A stretch of 64,000 bases of DNA, taken from positions 124,001 through 188,000 of the forward strand of contig JAAVTG010000540.1 in assembly GCA_011947345.1 (NCBI GenBank), given 5' to 3'. The notes under the pieces were generated by a model that searched no databases, had not been told where the DNA came from, and saw nothing but the letters and a program-made list of their open reading frames with translations. Positions within the stretch are counted from its first letter, which is position 1; each line of letters opens with the position of its first letter. This DNA is from Phytophthora quininea (taxonomy: Eukaryota; Oomycota; Peronosporomycetes; Peronosporales; Peronosporaceae). This document shows positions 51,866-63,952 of this stretch, piece after piece. Made by a program: the position numbers and the translations under genes.

Positions 51866-53862
51866 TTACGAGGTAATTGCGATGACGATCCAGGCCAGGC
51901 CTAGCAACGCCAGTGCTGCGGTGTGGTGGTCGCCTACGCCGCTGATCGTTGTGCGAGTCGTGACGGTGGTGGTGGTCGTGGTCGTGGTCGTGGTTCCGCT
52001 GCTAGAACTCCCAGTGCCTTCCTCTGTCGTTTCAGTCATCACGAATCGATTCGGGCCATCGGCGTCACAGACGACGAATGGGTCAGGACAGGTGATGAAT
52101 CCTGTAAAGCCTGGAACGGAGCGCTTGTCGCCCTTCGTGGTGCAGTTGACACTCACGCTGTCGATGGTTTTGCTGCGAGGGAGGGTGAGCTCCACTGCAA
52201 ATGCAGACACGTTTGTATCTGTGTTCGTGGTTTGAAGCACCGCATCGCGTAGCATCCAGTCTGTCGGTTCGAGATGCTCCAGCTAGAGGAGTCGGCACTG
52301 CGTAGCGTAGTCGCCGTGCATTTACAAGTAGGGCAATAGGTCTCGCCAAGCGCGTTGATGCTGGTACTGCCGATCTTGAGCAGGTTGCTGGTGATGGAGC
52401 AATCGCCCTCTGTGTAGCCGACGTTGATGGGGCAAAAGTCGGGGAATTTGTTGTTGGCGCCTTTGGTGGGGTAGCCCGGGAAGTACTGGTACTCTGGGGG
52501 ATAGACTGCCCGGCGTTATTCACCAAGGTGCAAGCCGAGCGCGACATGCCGTCGGCTGAGCAGCTTTCGCCGTTGCTGGTGCAGTAGGTAGCGTCTACAG
52601 GAACTTGTGTAGTGGGGTCGATGCACTTGTCCGTGGCGAAGCTGCAGCCCTTCTGGTTGCCGAACTGCATCTTCTGGGCGGTCGAGATGTTGACGCGGTA
52701 CCATCCCGAGTCCTCGAAGAAAGCGAGTGTGAGTCCGCTGAAGATATTGCGGTAGCTGTCGACGGGCGACATGTACTCGGGCTCGAAAATGCGCTCTTCC
52801 CAGTGCGAGCCGAGGCAGCCGCCGTCTTGCGACTCGATCTCTGCTCCCGCGAGCGTCGAGCAGTTGAAGTGCTTCTGCACGTAGTCGCGGACGTGGGGCG
52901 TCACCATTTTGGCCACGACGTGGTCCCTCTCGGAGGTGAATTGGATCGTGTCGTTAGAAGACTGCACGAAGTAGTTGATAGCATTGCCGTTCGGACAGGT
53001 CCCTGAAGTGAAGATAGGTGGGTTGCCGGTCTGGTCGCGAGGTGTCCGTGGTGTGCCGTCTTCGGTTCGCATGAGTGGGAAGAAGCGCGACGAGAAGCCG
53101 AGCGCGTGGGTGAACTCGTGCAGGGCGGTGGACACGTGGCGTTCGAAGTCGATGGCTGCCGACGTGAGCTTGTCCGGGCAAAAGTTGACCATGCCGAAGG
53201 TGGGTCGGTCGTATTGGTCTCGCTGGCACGTGGACGCGTACGCCAGCGTCGTGCCTCCCTGACAGTTGGTCGTGTTTTCCGCTCGTACGTAGATGAGGAA
53301 GTCGGAGTTTGGGATGCCAGTGCCTTTCGGACTGGTGGTGCACTGAGTGCAATCGGTTGAAGTGCAGCTGCCGCAGTATTGCATCGAGTCGAAGTGCGCG
53401 GCAGGCATCGGCATCTCCAGACAGGTGTCAGTGGTAGCGATGGAGTGACAGGTTTGCGTGGCCGAAAAGTAGCTAGTGCAGAAGTGGTGGGCGTAGAGGT
53501 TGCCGCTGACGGGGACGACCTGGAGAGCTGTGCGAACGCGTCGAATGGCCTCGTCCACGATCAACAACACTTGCGCGCGCGTCGGCTGATAGCTTGCTCA
53601 GGCTCACGTTGTCGAAGTAGGGCGTCATGCGAATGGGTTGGAAGGTCGATGTCGAAACTTGTGCTGTCGTGGAGCTGGAGGCGACTGCGCCCAGAGCTCG
53701 CAGCCTGCGGCTTCGCTCGAACGGGTGCGTGTTGTCGTAGTCCTGCTGTCCGACAACGTGTCGGTGGTCGAGCGAGTCATGGATGCAACTTTGCACGGCA
53801 GACCCGACGCCGAGCAGGAAAAGCGCGACCAAAGCAGGCCGGCAAGATCCGCGACGCAGCAT
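51866..53862 (-). pseudogene. Leishmanolysin-like (M8) metalloprotease, left-arm copy
   Basis: Minus strand, ATG 53862. Signal peptide RRGSCRPALVALFLLGVGSA. The metzincin zinc motif HEFTHALGF is present, with a downstream GSHWEERIFEPEYMSP supplying the third His and Met-turn. A Cys-rich C-terminal domain, a Ser/Thr stalk (SSSSGTTTTTTTTTT) and a hydrophobic tail (AALALLGLAWIVIAITS) suggest a GPI-anchored surface protease. Breaks: a frame change in a GC dinucleotide run at about 53,572, one base missing in a C run at about 52,503, and a further one-base loss near 52,236 that the right-arm copy does not have. The first two are common to both copies. Confidence 0.8.
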
Positions 53863-54144
53863 CTTGCTGCTTGTTGGTGTTGCAGGAAGCTGCTGCGTTG
53901 GGAAATGAGAGATGCATCTGGATGGAGGTGCTTTGAGATCGCCATCGGAGGACGAGGTTCATTGTTGTTGACACGCTATGAATATGGCTAACATCGACAT
54001 GGAATCCTAACTTTGTGTTGCACTGAGATGCATCTTATGTGGAGTTTGCGGGGTTTGATATAGAGGAAGTCGAACAAAAGTTGATCATGTGAAGTTGAAG
54101 CGAGTTGACCAATCACATCGCCTTAAATTATACTTGAATAAACT

Positions 54145-56321
54145 ATGCACAACTGCATCTTTTCACAAACGAATCCACTTCAAACACTGTCGAAGACTCA
54201 AGTGGTCTCGCCCTCAAGGCTTACACGAAGGAGGTTCCTCCGGATCTGGAGCGCGACTGGGACTTCATGCGCCCTTGGTGCGCTCTCATACGGTCCAGAG
54301 TACGCTGCGGAGTGCTCAGCTGCGACGTTCTCGAAAACGACGAAGCGTTTCAGCCCACTCCTACCCAGTATCTCCACATCAACACGACCGCCAACAGTTC
54401 CTTCCAGTCTGTAACCCAAGGCATACTAGACCAACACAACATTCGAGAGGCATTGGCCTCGCTACCTTAGCTCACGTTGACTTCTCCGCGTGGCAATTTT
54501 TAACCGGCAACAAAACCATCGAGGACAAACTTCCATGCTATGTCCTACACGTGAGAGACATGGTCAAGCAAGATATTATCCAGTTCTGCGGGACCCACCA
54601 ACTCACTAGCCTTAACCAAGGGTTTCTTAATGCGATGGCAGTAATCGTGACCTTAGATTCAAGAGAACATTTGCAGAAGGAAGACGTGGATATTCAGGTC
54701 CCGATTCGAGTGAGCAGCGACTCGTTGTTCGGTGCTCCTGAAACACTGAAAGAAATCTACGCGGCGGAAATGGTTGTCACCAAAGAATGGCGGAGGTTTA
54801 ATCAGAGTCTAGACAACCAGCCCGTGCAGCCTGGGCCGCTGAGATGCACTTTTGTTATGGAGCCGATGGTGGCAAAAGCTTATAGTATTTCGGAAGGCAC
54901 CATGACAGCATTGTCCCGACTAGTGCAACACAATGTTTGGTTTTCGCACCTTTCCGTACGAATCGAAAGTACACACGAATCAACACCGAAAGCCACGAAG
55001 GAGTTGATGCAATTAGTGACGGCTTTATTCGACACTTTGCGTCGTTACCCCGAACTCGCAAATACGAGATACAATCCCGCCCGGAAATGCACGTTCAAAC
55101 GCGGCGGCGGCTTCAACTTGACACTGCATCTGCAATGTTACGACGTTCGATCTTTGGACGTGGAGGCGCTGTTCTCGGCTATGGCCATCAACCAGACCAC
55201 TCGAAAGCTCTCGATCAGCACGGCATGTGATAGAGGGGGTATGGGAGCGATAGCTCTTTGTTTTGGAAGTGGCTGGCGTACGGAGTATTCTCGAAGCGAG
55301 CACGAGAGTGCTCAGCACTGGAGTCACTTACTCTGGACAGTATCAACAGCATGAGTACAAACGATATGCAAAAGTTTTGCGGCTTCGGAGCACCCGGAAG
55401 AATCTTTGCATCGTTGTCGACGTGGAATTAAGGATGATGCAGATGCAACACTACGTAGTGGTGCCCAGGTTTATCGTCATACTGTTGCCAATGGGATGTA
55501 TCCACGCCAAGAGGCTGCTCCATTGAGATTTCCTGCTGCTCTCCACCCTGTGCGAATATTCAGTGACGATGGAAATAGTAAGTGGTTGAACGTGCTCATT
55601 GCAGGGCTAGGTCGCTGCCTCGTTCAACGCAGTGATTTGGAATTCAACGAGGTTGGTTCCGTACACAATGAGTCGAGCAGCTTAACCTCGCTCACAGTCT
55701 TCTTGCCTGAGCATTTGAACGTAGCAAAGCTAGACGGTCTACCGCACTTTCTAAAGTCTGTTGGTGCTTCGCTGAAATGCTTAACGCTTGACGCACCAAC
55801 GATCAAAATGGACGAGAACGCAGTGTTGCGTTGCTGTCCCAATTTGCAGGAGTTGTGGCGACACCGTGGCATTTTCCATGTGCAATTCAAGGTTAGCGAA
55901 TATCTGGTAAGAAACCAGCGCCTGCCAGAATTAAGGATTGTCTGGAATAACATTTCTGCTCTAGCCAGGTCACTGAGTGATTCTGAGGACCCCGTTTACA
56001 AGTGCGTTCGGTCATTGCGAATCCGCATGACTAATTTGGAGGACATTTACAGCAGCTACACACGAGTTCTCGTACATTATGGATACGCATTTGGATGAAT
56101 TTCTGCAAATGCTGGAGGTGAACCAACGTTTAGAATACCTCGAGATAATCGTACCTGCTGAGTGCAGCAGATACGAGAAGTACTTCCAAGCGTATCACCA
56201 ACAAACTCTTGGAAATGGATTGAAGTCATTATTGGCAAAAATCGCATTTCTGAGTGTGGTAGCTGCAAAAGGATGTCAACGAGATCGCGAGCAAATAAAA
56301 GGCGAAAAACGAGTTGGCTGA
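54145..56321 (+). pseudogene. LRR-like hypothetical protein, broken, in the inverted-repeat spacer
   Basis: Plus strand. Coherent protein sequence runs in changing frames: 54145-54480 (several frames), about 54480-55290 (DFSAWQFLTGNKTIEDKLPCYVLHV, YDVRSLDVEALFSAM), about 55,500-56,098 (leucine-rich repeat-like units such as LKCLTLDAPTIKMDENAVLRCCPNLQEL) and 56079-56321, ending KSLLAKIAFLSVVAA. The closing LAKIAFLSVV resembles the end of a large oomycete family of LRR-like hypothetical proteins (recalled, not checked). At least three frame changes. Function unknown. Confidence 0.5.
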
Positions 56322-56776
56322 CGCTCACTCAGGACTGGGAGACTTCGATGAGCACGCTATGACAAAGATCTTCGAGTTTGGGGCATCCCCGTGTTTCGCG
56401 AAGTGCACTTTAAGGCCATCTCGTATGAAGACGAATACACGCTTCCAAGTTAATGCTGATGCGCGTCATGGCAATCTTTGAGTGTCAGTGTGGTCATCGC
56501 TTTTGCGTTGGGTCAGTTCTTTCTTATCTTTATTTGCGCAGCTGCTTGAGCAAGTACATGCTCAACTGCCAAATCTGTTCAGCCACTTTCCATTTGTGCT
56601 TAGCGTCTTGACCAAGGTTAGCCGTGTGAGCAGCAAAGATAGATAACTTGGCCTGTAATGCTTGTCATCAGACACGGTGATCCTCTGTCTGTCATGGCGA
56701 TCTCACAGCACCTCCATCCAGATGCATCTCTCATTTCCCAACGCAGCAGCTTCCTGCAACACCAACAAGCAGCAAG

Positions 56777-58774
56777 ATGCTGCGTCGCGGATCTTGCCGG
56801 CCTGCTTTGGTCGCGCTTTTCCTGCTCGGCGTCGGGTCTGCCGTGCAAAGTTGCATCCATGACTCGCTCGACCACCGACACGTTATCGGACAGCAGGACT
56901 ACGACAACACGCACCCGTTCGAGCGAAGCCGCAGGCTGCGAGCTCTGGGCGCAGTCGCCTCCAGCTCCACGACAGCACAAGTTTCGACATCGACCTTCCA
57001 ACCCATTCGCATGACGCCCTACTTCGACAACGTGAGCCTGAGCAAGCTATCAGCCGACGCGCGCGCAAGTGTTGTTGATCGTGGACGAGGCCATTCGACG
57101 CGTTCGCACAGCTCTCCAGGTCGTCCCCGTCAGCGGCAACCTCTACGCCCACCACTTCTGCACTAGCTACTTTTCGGCCACGCAAACCTGTCACTCCATC
57201 GCTACCACTGACACCTGTCTGGAGATGCCGATGCCTGCCGCGCACTTCGACTCGATGCAATACTGCGGCAGCTGCACTTCAACCGATTGCACTCAGTGCA
57301 CCACCAGTCCGAAAGGCACTGGCATCCCAAACTCCGACTTCCTCATCTACGTACGAGCGGAAAACACGACCAACTGTCAGGGAGGCACGACGCTGGCGTA
57401 CGCGTCCACGTGCCAGCGAGACCAATACGACCGACCCACCTTCGGCATGGTCAACTTTTGCCCGGACAAGCTCACGTCGGCAGCCATCGACTTCGAACGC
57501 CACGTGTCCACCGCCCTGCACGAGTTCACCCACGCGCTCGGCTTCTCGTCGCGCTTCTTCCCACTCATGCGAACCGAAGACGGCACACCACGGACACCTC
57601 GCGACCAGACCGGCAACCCACCTATCTTCACTTCAGGGACCTGTCCGAACGGCAATGCTATCAACTACTTCGTGCAGTCTTCTAACGACACGATCCAATT
57701 CACCTCCGAGAGGGACCACGTCGTGGCCAAAATGGTGACGCCCCACGTCCGCGACTACGTGCAGAAGCACTTCAACTGCTCGACGCTCGCGGGAGCAGAG
57801 ATCGAGTCGCAAGACGGCGGCTGCCTCGGCTCGCACTGGGAAGAGCGCATTTTCGAGCCCGAGTACATGTCGCCCGTCGACAGCTACCGCAATATCTTCA
57901 GCGGACTCACACTCGCTTTCTTCGAGGACTCGGGATGGTACCGCGTCAACATCTCGACCGCCCAGAAGATGCAGTTCGGCAACCAGAAGGGCTGCAGCTT
58001 CGCCACGGACAAGTGCATCGACCCCACTACACAAGTTCCTGTAGACGCTACCTACTGCACCAGCAACGGCGAAAGCTGCTCAGCCGACGGCATGTCGCGC
58101 TCGGCTTGCACCTTGGTGAATAACGCCGGGCAGTCTATCCCCCAGAGTACCAGTACTTCCCGGGCTACCCCACCAAAGGCGCCAACAACAAATTCCCCGA
58201 CTTTTGCCCCATCAACGTCGGCTACACAGAGGGCGATTGCTCCATCACCAGCAACCTGCTCAAGATCGGCAGTACCAGCATCAACGCGCTTGGCGAGACC
58301 TATTGCCCTACTTGTAAATGCACGGCGACTACGCTACGCAGTGCCGACTCCTCTAGCTGGAGCATCTCGAACCGACAGACTGGATGCTACGCGATGCGGT
58401 GCTTCCAAACCACGAACACAGATACAAACGTGTCTGCATTTGCAGTGGAGCTCACCCTCCCTCGCAGCAAAACCATCGACAGCGTGAGTGTCAACTGCAC
58501 CACGAAGGGCGACAAGCGCTCCGTTCCAGGCTTTACAGGATTCATCACCTGTCCTGACCCATTCGTCGTCTGTGACGCCGATGGCCCGAATCGATTCGTG
58601 ATGACTGAAACGACAGAGGAAGGCACTGGGAGTTCTAGCAGCGGAACCACGACCACGACCACGACCACCACCACCGTCACGACTCGCACAACGATCAGCG
58701 GCGTAGGCGACCACCACACCGCAGCACTGGCGTTGCTAGGCCTGGCCTGGATCGTCATCGCAATTACCTCGTAA
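56777..58774 (+). pseudogene. Leishmanolysin-like (M8) metalloprotease, right-arm copy
   Basis: Plus strand, ATG 56777. Same layout as the left-arm copy: signal peptide, HEFTHALGF zinc motif (about 57,517), GSHWEER...EYMSP, Cys-rich domain, Thr stalk and C-terminal hydrophobic tail to 58774. Two frame changes are shared with the left copy (GC run at about 57,067 and C run at about 58,142). The third lesion of the left copy is absent here: 58394 onward reads in frame with the preceding GCYAMRCFQTTN block. In kinetoplastids and oomycetes such enzymes are surface or secreted proteases. This copy is less damaged but still out of frame twice. Confidence 0.8.
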
Positions 58775-59099
58775 AAGGTCTCGCAAAATGTACCAGCAAC
58801 GTAGTTTCTCGATCCCCCGCGTGTGTGAGTTCTCGAGATACATGTAGCAGCCGTGACGAATTGATTGTGTAACCCGTGAGATGTTCATCGACACCACCCT
58901 CAAGTGTTGCAACGCGAAAGCTACGGCACGTTTTCAGGGCCAAGTAGTTGTGAGCCCTCCACTTGGACGAATAATTCAATTGTGAGCTTGGCGAGCGAGT
59001 CAGCAATGACAGGATCGCTATCCTGGCACTGGCGAAGTTCGGCTCAATAAACGCTTGGGCCCTTGAGGACGGTCTGTTAATGATGAATGGCTCGAGTCG

Positions 59100-60110
59100 A
59101 CAGCATTTCTGAACCAATGTCGATGGATCTTCACTAAAGTGTCCTGCAATAGGGTAAGCGACGCACCGCCTCGTGTCGGTCACACCAATACCAGCGAAAC
59201 TTCCCTCCGCTTCCATGACACCAAACCACACGATCACTGTGCGGCCGTCATCACAGTACCGCCGCGCAACAAATGAGTCATAACATCCACGTCGTTGCCA
59301 CAGTGCTTCTGGGAACTCACTCGAAACTTCACCGCGAAAGTGTCATTCCGACACGGAAGCGTGTTGAACTCAACCCTCTCAATTGTCCTATGCGGGAGCG
59401 ATATCACCTCCCACATGGCCCCACAGACATCGTCAAATTCGTACGGCAAGTGCATCATCTCCACGTCCGCGAAACCTTCCCTGTCTCCAACCTGCTTCCG
59501 TTCAAACTTCCTCAGACCGTAGCGCCACTCGAACCGAACTCCCACGACTGCAAAACCTCATCTGTCTGCTGGTGCATCCCGCCCAGCTCTGTCAGTTCTT
59601 CTTACAGTGTAGCAGATGTTGTCGTTCGTCTTCGAGGCGGTCTCCACATTACCCATCCCTTCTCGTCGCAGCCACTTGTGGAAAGGGAGTCCCAGCCCTC
59701 AGATTAGCTTCGTTCATGTCGCTATTTGACTCTGTAGCACCGCGTTCTGCGTGTGCGCCACCACCCGGCGGCTTTCTCCCTGCGAGCGATCGCTCTCCAA
59801 GTGGACGACGCTCCACCAACTACTTCATCACTACAGAAAGGTTTGCTACAGAACCTCTGTATTCTAGTGACTGCGATTCCTCTCTCAGCTGCCGTTCCTG
59901 TCGCTCCAGCCAAGCTCGCTCCTCCTTCCGCCGCTGTCGATACAAATCGCGCCTCTGGCCAACAGATTTGGGCGGCGCTTTGGCTTGGTCACTTGTCAGC
60001 AGGTCGTGTGCGTCTTGGAGTTGCCTCTGCACATCCACACACTCCAAGCGGAAGTCCTGGGCCTCATTTGCCAGAGCCTCTTGGCCTTCCAACACCTTCA
60101 CGCCGTCGGC
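59100..60110 (-). pseudogene. Decayed family pseudogene in the right inverted-repeat arm (unit 28)
   Basis: Inverted copy of the pseudogene at 50545-51620. The basic region and the EMMHLPYEFDDVCGAMW block are recognisable, with the same general set of stops. One difference is an extra base near 60,047 that lets EAQDFRLECVDVQRQLQDAHDLL read in frame with the basic region, unlike in the left copy. Confidence 0.75.
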
Positions 60111-60309
60111 ATCGCCAGGTTTTGTCAATACCGTATTCCCCTTGTCATCAGCGTCGACTTGTCATACGGAGCCAATCAGACACGCAAGTTTTCTCTAATC
60201 AGATAATTGCTTGTCGTAAGAGCCACTTCAACAGCCGGTGCTGCTGTGGCCGAGTCCATTCAATTCGAGTGGCTGGCAACGAGCAAGCGCAGCTAGCAGC
60301 GGACTCTCG

Positions 60310-60329
60310 TTCATTCTACAACTACCACT
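60310..60329 (+). promoter_or_regulatory. Initiator-like core promoter of the pogo transposase
   Basis: TTCATTCTACAACTACCACT directly precedes ATG 60330 and resembles the oomycete initiator (TCATTYY then CA-containing flank). Confidence 0.4.
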
Positions 60330-62186
60330 ATGGCAGGAAGACCTTGTGTTGGAGGGGATGGTCGAGTGCCCAACCGACACATGCGCGTATCCGTAGCTTA
60401 CGCGGAGAAAAAGAGGTGCATCGAGCACTTTCTCAAAGAACGACGCCTAGATGACGCAATCTACGTCGTTTTTGGAGACCCCGACGACATGCGCAGCAAG
60501 AAGAAGCAAGTCCGAAAGTGGATCAAGAATCGAGTCGCGATATTTGCTATGTGTGCCAACGGCAAGAGCTCGCATCGCAAACTCAGGCATTCTGGAACTG
60601 CTACGTTGCTGTCGAAGGGGTTGGAAGAGCAGATAGTGCTGTGGATAAACAGTATGCGCCGTGATGGTATGCCAGTCTCGTTGAATATGTTGCGCGCGAA
60701 AGGAGTTGAGATAGCCAAAGAGATGTCCCAAGCTGCGGCAGTATTTCGCGGCTCTTACTCCTGGGCGAAGAAGTTTATGCGTCGCCACAGACTTTCTATT
60801 CGTACACGCACTCGTCAGGGTCAGACGACTCCAGCAGATGCCGAGAAGGCAGCACTTCAATTCAGCGCGCGTCCACCGTACAATCGTTGAACATGGAATC
60901 ACACAAGTGTTTAATGCGGACCAGACTGGTACGATTTTGTTCTCATCTACTCAAACTGCTTACTGACACATCGAAGCTGTTTGTTTTGAGTATTTGCCTC
61001 GTAGAACAATTGATCACCGCGGTGTCAAGACAGTGTGGATAAAGTGTGCTGGAAAAGAGAAAGAACGAGCAACAGCGATGCTGTTAGGCGACTCACAGGG
61101 CAACAAGTACAGCCCGTTTCTTGTCTTCAAGAGCAAACCCTCGCGAGTTCCAGCCACGAAGGTTGCCAACGATGAACATCGGCACGGCTTCGGTAGACGA
61201 GTTTGGAAGGAGATCAAGGGTTTGCAAGAAAAATCCGACTGTGTTATCTACGGCAACGAAAACGCGTGGTGGGCGTCTAAATTATCGCTCACGTTTCTGC
61301 GTTATTTTTTGCAGATCGCCAAAATATTGAGGATCCTGTACTCTTGCTATGGGATGACTTCTCGGGTCATTGGACCCAAGAAGTCGTCCATTACGCTGAA
61401 TCAATCAACGTCTTATTGATGAAGGTGCCGCCACGGTACACATACGTATGTCAGCCTGCTGACATTGCGTGGAATAAGCCTCTTAAAGATCGGCTGCGGG
61501 AGCGATGGGTGGAGCAAATGAAGCGGCAAATTCGTGATCACCACCTACAAGAGGAGCGACAGAAGGTCACGCAGAACGAAGATGCACTAGCAGCGCAGCA
61601 GATGCTGGATATGAGCGCAAGTATCTGTAGCGGAGAAATTGGTGAGGGCCGAGAGTTCTTCGTGCCCGAGGCGTATGAAGCGAGAGAGGCAGTTTGCAGC
61701 GGCACAAGCGACAGCGAGGACGATATGATAGCGCAGCCCACACAATCCCAGCGACAAACCCAGGACTCAAGGAGCTTTCAGCTCCGAGCTCCCACCAGGA
61801 CAGACACAGCGATATGGATCAGCGAGGCGTGGCACGACTTGACCCCGTGTACTATTCAAAATGGCTTCAAAAGGGTGGGACTTTTGAACGACACTCGACG
61901 TGCACCGGAGATTCAGACGAACAATCAGACAGACATGTCCGCCGTGATCGATTGTCTACGTGCTCTCCAACTCCAAGGCAGATCTCGCAAGATGAGTGCT
62001 GTAGACTCTGATGACGACGCTGCCAATGTCTACAGCGATGACAACAGCAACAGCGAGCTTCTTTTAGCCTGTGACCATTCAATAGTCCTCGAGATCAGAG
62101 TTCGAGATTGTGTGGTTGGTCGCGCCGCCTCTGCTCAATCAGCAAGATCGGACCTTAGCATGAGGTCCTATGCTCGAAGGTACTGA
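60330..62186 (+). pseudogene. Pogo/Tigger-like DDE transposase, broken
   Basis: From ATG 60330: a CENP-B-like N-terminal half (QVRKWIKNR, LEEQIVLWINSMRRDG, SYSWAKKFMRRHRLS) stops at 60890. The next frame has FNADQTGTI, the first catalytic Asp block, followed by a stop, then RRTIDHRGVKTVWIKCAGKEK and LLGDSQGNKYSPFLVF. From 61344 another frame has LLWDDFSGHWTQEV (second Asp) and YVCQPADIAWNKPLKDRLR (third Asp), then an acidic C-terminus rich in Ser and Asp. The DDD order fits pogo-like Tc1/mariner transposases. At least one stop and two frame changes. Terminal repeats not found. Confidence 0.75.
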
Positions 62187-62311
62187 TAGCACTACGCTAT
62201 CACACATCTTTCCAGCCGAGCCTCTGAGTTGAAAAATCGACGTCGTGTTAAAGAAATCCGACGCTATTTGATCAAAGGCAGACAAGTGCCATTGCGAGGA
62301 CGGCACATTTC

Positions 62312-63952
62312 TTAATACTCCTGGCTAAGCTCCGTGTCTGACTCACTATCAAATGCAAGGTTTCCTACGGCCATTCGCGATGCGATAATCCGCCGCTCCC
62401 TCCTCTCTCTGGACCTCTTGTTCGACTCGATCCTTCTCTCGCGAGACTCGGACCCTATCGAGTACATTCGTCGCAGGTAGTTCTTGTAGTTTTCGCCGTC
62501 GTCGCGACGGAGAGGGTGAGCTCGGACGTTGATGTTTGTCAGCGCGACGCATGCTCTGAAGTACATCTCGTAGCGCTCCTCTTTCCAGCGGAATTTGTCG
62601 GCACACATAGCCCATAACGTGATGAGCCTACCAAAGTAATTCTCTACGACGACACGGTCGGAAGAGATGTCTCCATTCACCGCCTCTTGTTGGGGCGTCA
62701 GCGGTGTTGAAGGGCGGCGGCGAAAGGGGATGATGGCTCTGTGTGCGTCTGCAAGACCCTGGTATCCTTTGTCGGCCAGGATAGCCCATGTGTCCGGGTA
62801 CTCCTCAAGCATGGGGTCACCATCTTCGAGGTTAGCGTCGGGCGGCGCCTTCACCATTGCAGCGAGGTGAAAGTCCTCGTTCTTTCGAAAGATGGTGATA
62901 TCAGCAGTAGATCCTCTGTAGTGATGGGAACAGTTTATTGCCATCCCTGTAGGAATCACAGACAGCTCCGTTTTGTAGCCGTGAAGCTTGTGCTTGGCGC
63001 TGTAGTAAGAAGCCCGCTCGCTCTGCGTCCCGCTCGGCATATTAGCCTGCTGGAACGTCACATCCACAGCATTTCGAGCCGCTGGATAGTTTGTAAACGC
63101 ATGTCCAGCGAGGACCACTTTGCGCATAGAGTAGTCGCGCTCAGCATGCTCTACGTAGCGCCTAAACACGTACGGCGATAGCACCTCTAGAAACCGGATG
63201 ATCATCTTGTGGAAGGTTGGTCCCTTCTCCTCAAACGAGCTTGCCAGAAGATCCCAGCTCCCTCCGTTTTTCAAGACGCACAGCGTCATGAACAGGACGT
63301 CGATACCAGAGTGCTTGCACTTATTTCCTGGGCCAACGTTCCACCGCGTAGCCATGTGACCACTTACACGGCTCCACAGAGTGGAGATCTCTGTAGGTGT
63401 GAAGTTACAGAGATTTAAAACGCCTTCGTCCCGAACAGAGTGGCGGTAGTAGTCGAGCCAAGGGTGGGGAGAGTCTTCGTCCCCGTCAGCCTCGGGTAGC
63501 GTCACATGATGGTACCGAGCTCTCTTGCTGACCCTGTCAGCTTGGAGTTCTTGCAACACCAGATAGGATCGCATGGCAGTATCTCGGGCTCCAGCACGGG
63601 CACCTCGAGGTCTTGAACCAGTCGCTGAAGAGGAAGAGCGGTTGCGTCTGGTCTCCGGCGCTGCAGAGGCGGAGGAAGAAGAGCGATTGCGTCGAGTTGA
63701 CGGCGCCGGAGCCGAAGAAGTGGACGCGGGGAGGTCGATCGGGGCATGGGGGCTGGGAGAGTAGGGGATTTCTTCAATGTCTGACTGATTGAACAATGAG
63801 CGCTCGGAAACACCCCGAGCAGGGGATTTCCGAATAGCAGCATGGCCACGCACTATCCGGTCGAATGCGCGACAAACGGGAATTGAGCAAAGGTACCGCT
63901 CACGCCCTACAGGTACGCCTTCGATCAATAGCAGACCGGGTAGGGCGACCAC
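62312..63952 (-). CDS. DDE_Tnp_4 (PIF/Harbinger-like) transposase, open frame
   Basis: Minus strand, one open frame of up to 546 residues. The first in-frame ATG is at 63574 (RSYLVLQELQADRVSK), giving about 420 residues; an upstream exon may lie past the window edge. Key blocks: NAVDVTFQQANMPSG (first Asp), YYSAKHKLHGYKTELSV, RGSTADITIFRKN (second Asp region), WAILADKGYQGL, PFRRRPSTPLTPQQEAVN and VVVENYFGRLITLW (catalytic Glu). The C-terminus is Arg-rich (RERRIESNKRSRERRERR). No stops within the catalytic core, so it may be recent. A partner Myb-like protein usual for Harbinger elements is not seen. It is 125 bases from the pogo relic. Confidence 0.75.
   Translation of the reverse strand: MVALPGLLLIEGVPVGRERYLCSIPVCRAFDRIVRGHAAIRKSPARGVSERSLFNQSDIEEIPYSPSPHAPIDLPASTSSAPAPSTRRNRSSSSASAAPETRRNRSSSSATGSRPRGARAGARDTAMRSYLVLQELQADRVSKRARYHHVTLPEADGDEDSPHPWLDYYRHSVRDEGVLNLCNFTPTEISTLWSRVSGHMATRWNVGPGNKCKHSGIDVLFMTLCVLKNGGSWDLLASSFEEKGPTFHKMIIRFLEVLSPYVFRRYVEHAERDYSMRKVVLAGHAFTNYPAARNAVDVTFQQANMPSGTQSERASYYSAKHKLHGYKTELSVIPTGMAINCSHHYRGSTADITIFRKNEDFHLAAMVKAPPDANLEDGDPMLEEYPDTWAILADKGYQGLADAHRAIIPFRRRPSTPLTPQQEAVNGDISSDRVVVENYFGRLITLWAMCADKFRWKEERYEMYFRACVALTNINVRAHPLRRDDGENYKNYLRRMYSIGSESRERRIESNKRSRERRERRIIASRMAVGNLAFDSESDTELSQEY

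Larger units (their letters stand above)
50510..53945. repeat. Left arm of a 3.4-kb inverted repeat
   Basis: Inverted near-identical copy of 56694-60131. The outer edge is at GTATTGACAAAACC (50509) and the inner edge at GAGATCGCCAT (53945). It holds a decayed family gene and an M8 metalloprotease gene. Confidence 0.9.
56694..60131. repeat. Right arm of the 3.4-kb inverted repeat
   Basis: Inverted near-identical copy of 50510-53945. The two arms differ by scattered single-base changes and indels. The spacer between them is 2,748 bp. Confidence 0.9.

Noticed and set aside
51923..52252. Gly/Arg-rich and Val-rich open frames
   Set aside because: They arise from the (ACC)n-type codons of the protease's Thr stalk read on the opposite strand.
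52605..53006. Open plus-strand frame opposite the metalloprotease
   Set aside because: Antisense of the conserved GC-rich protease coding region, with a mirror copy at 57633-58034; no own similarity.
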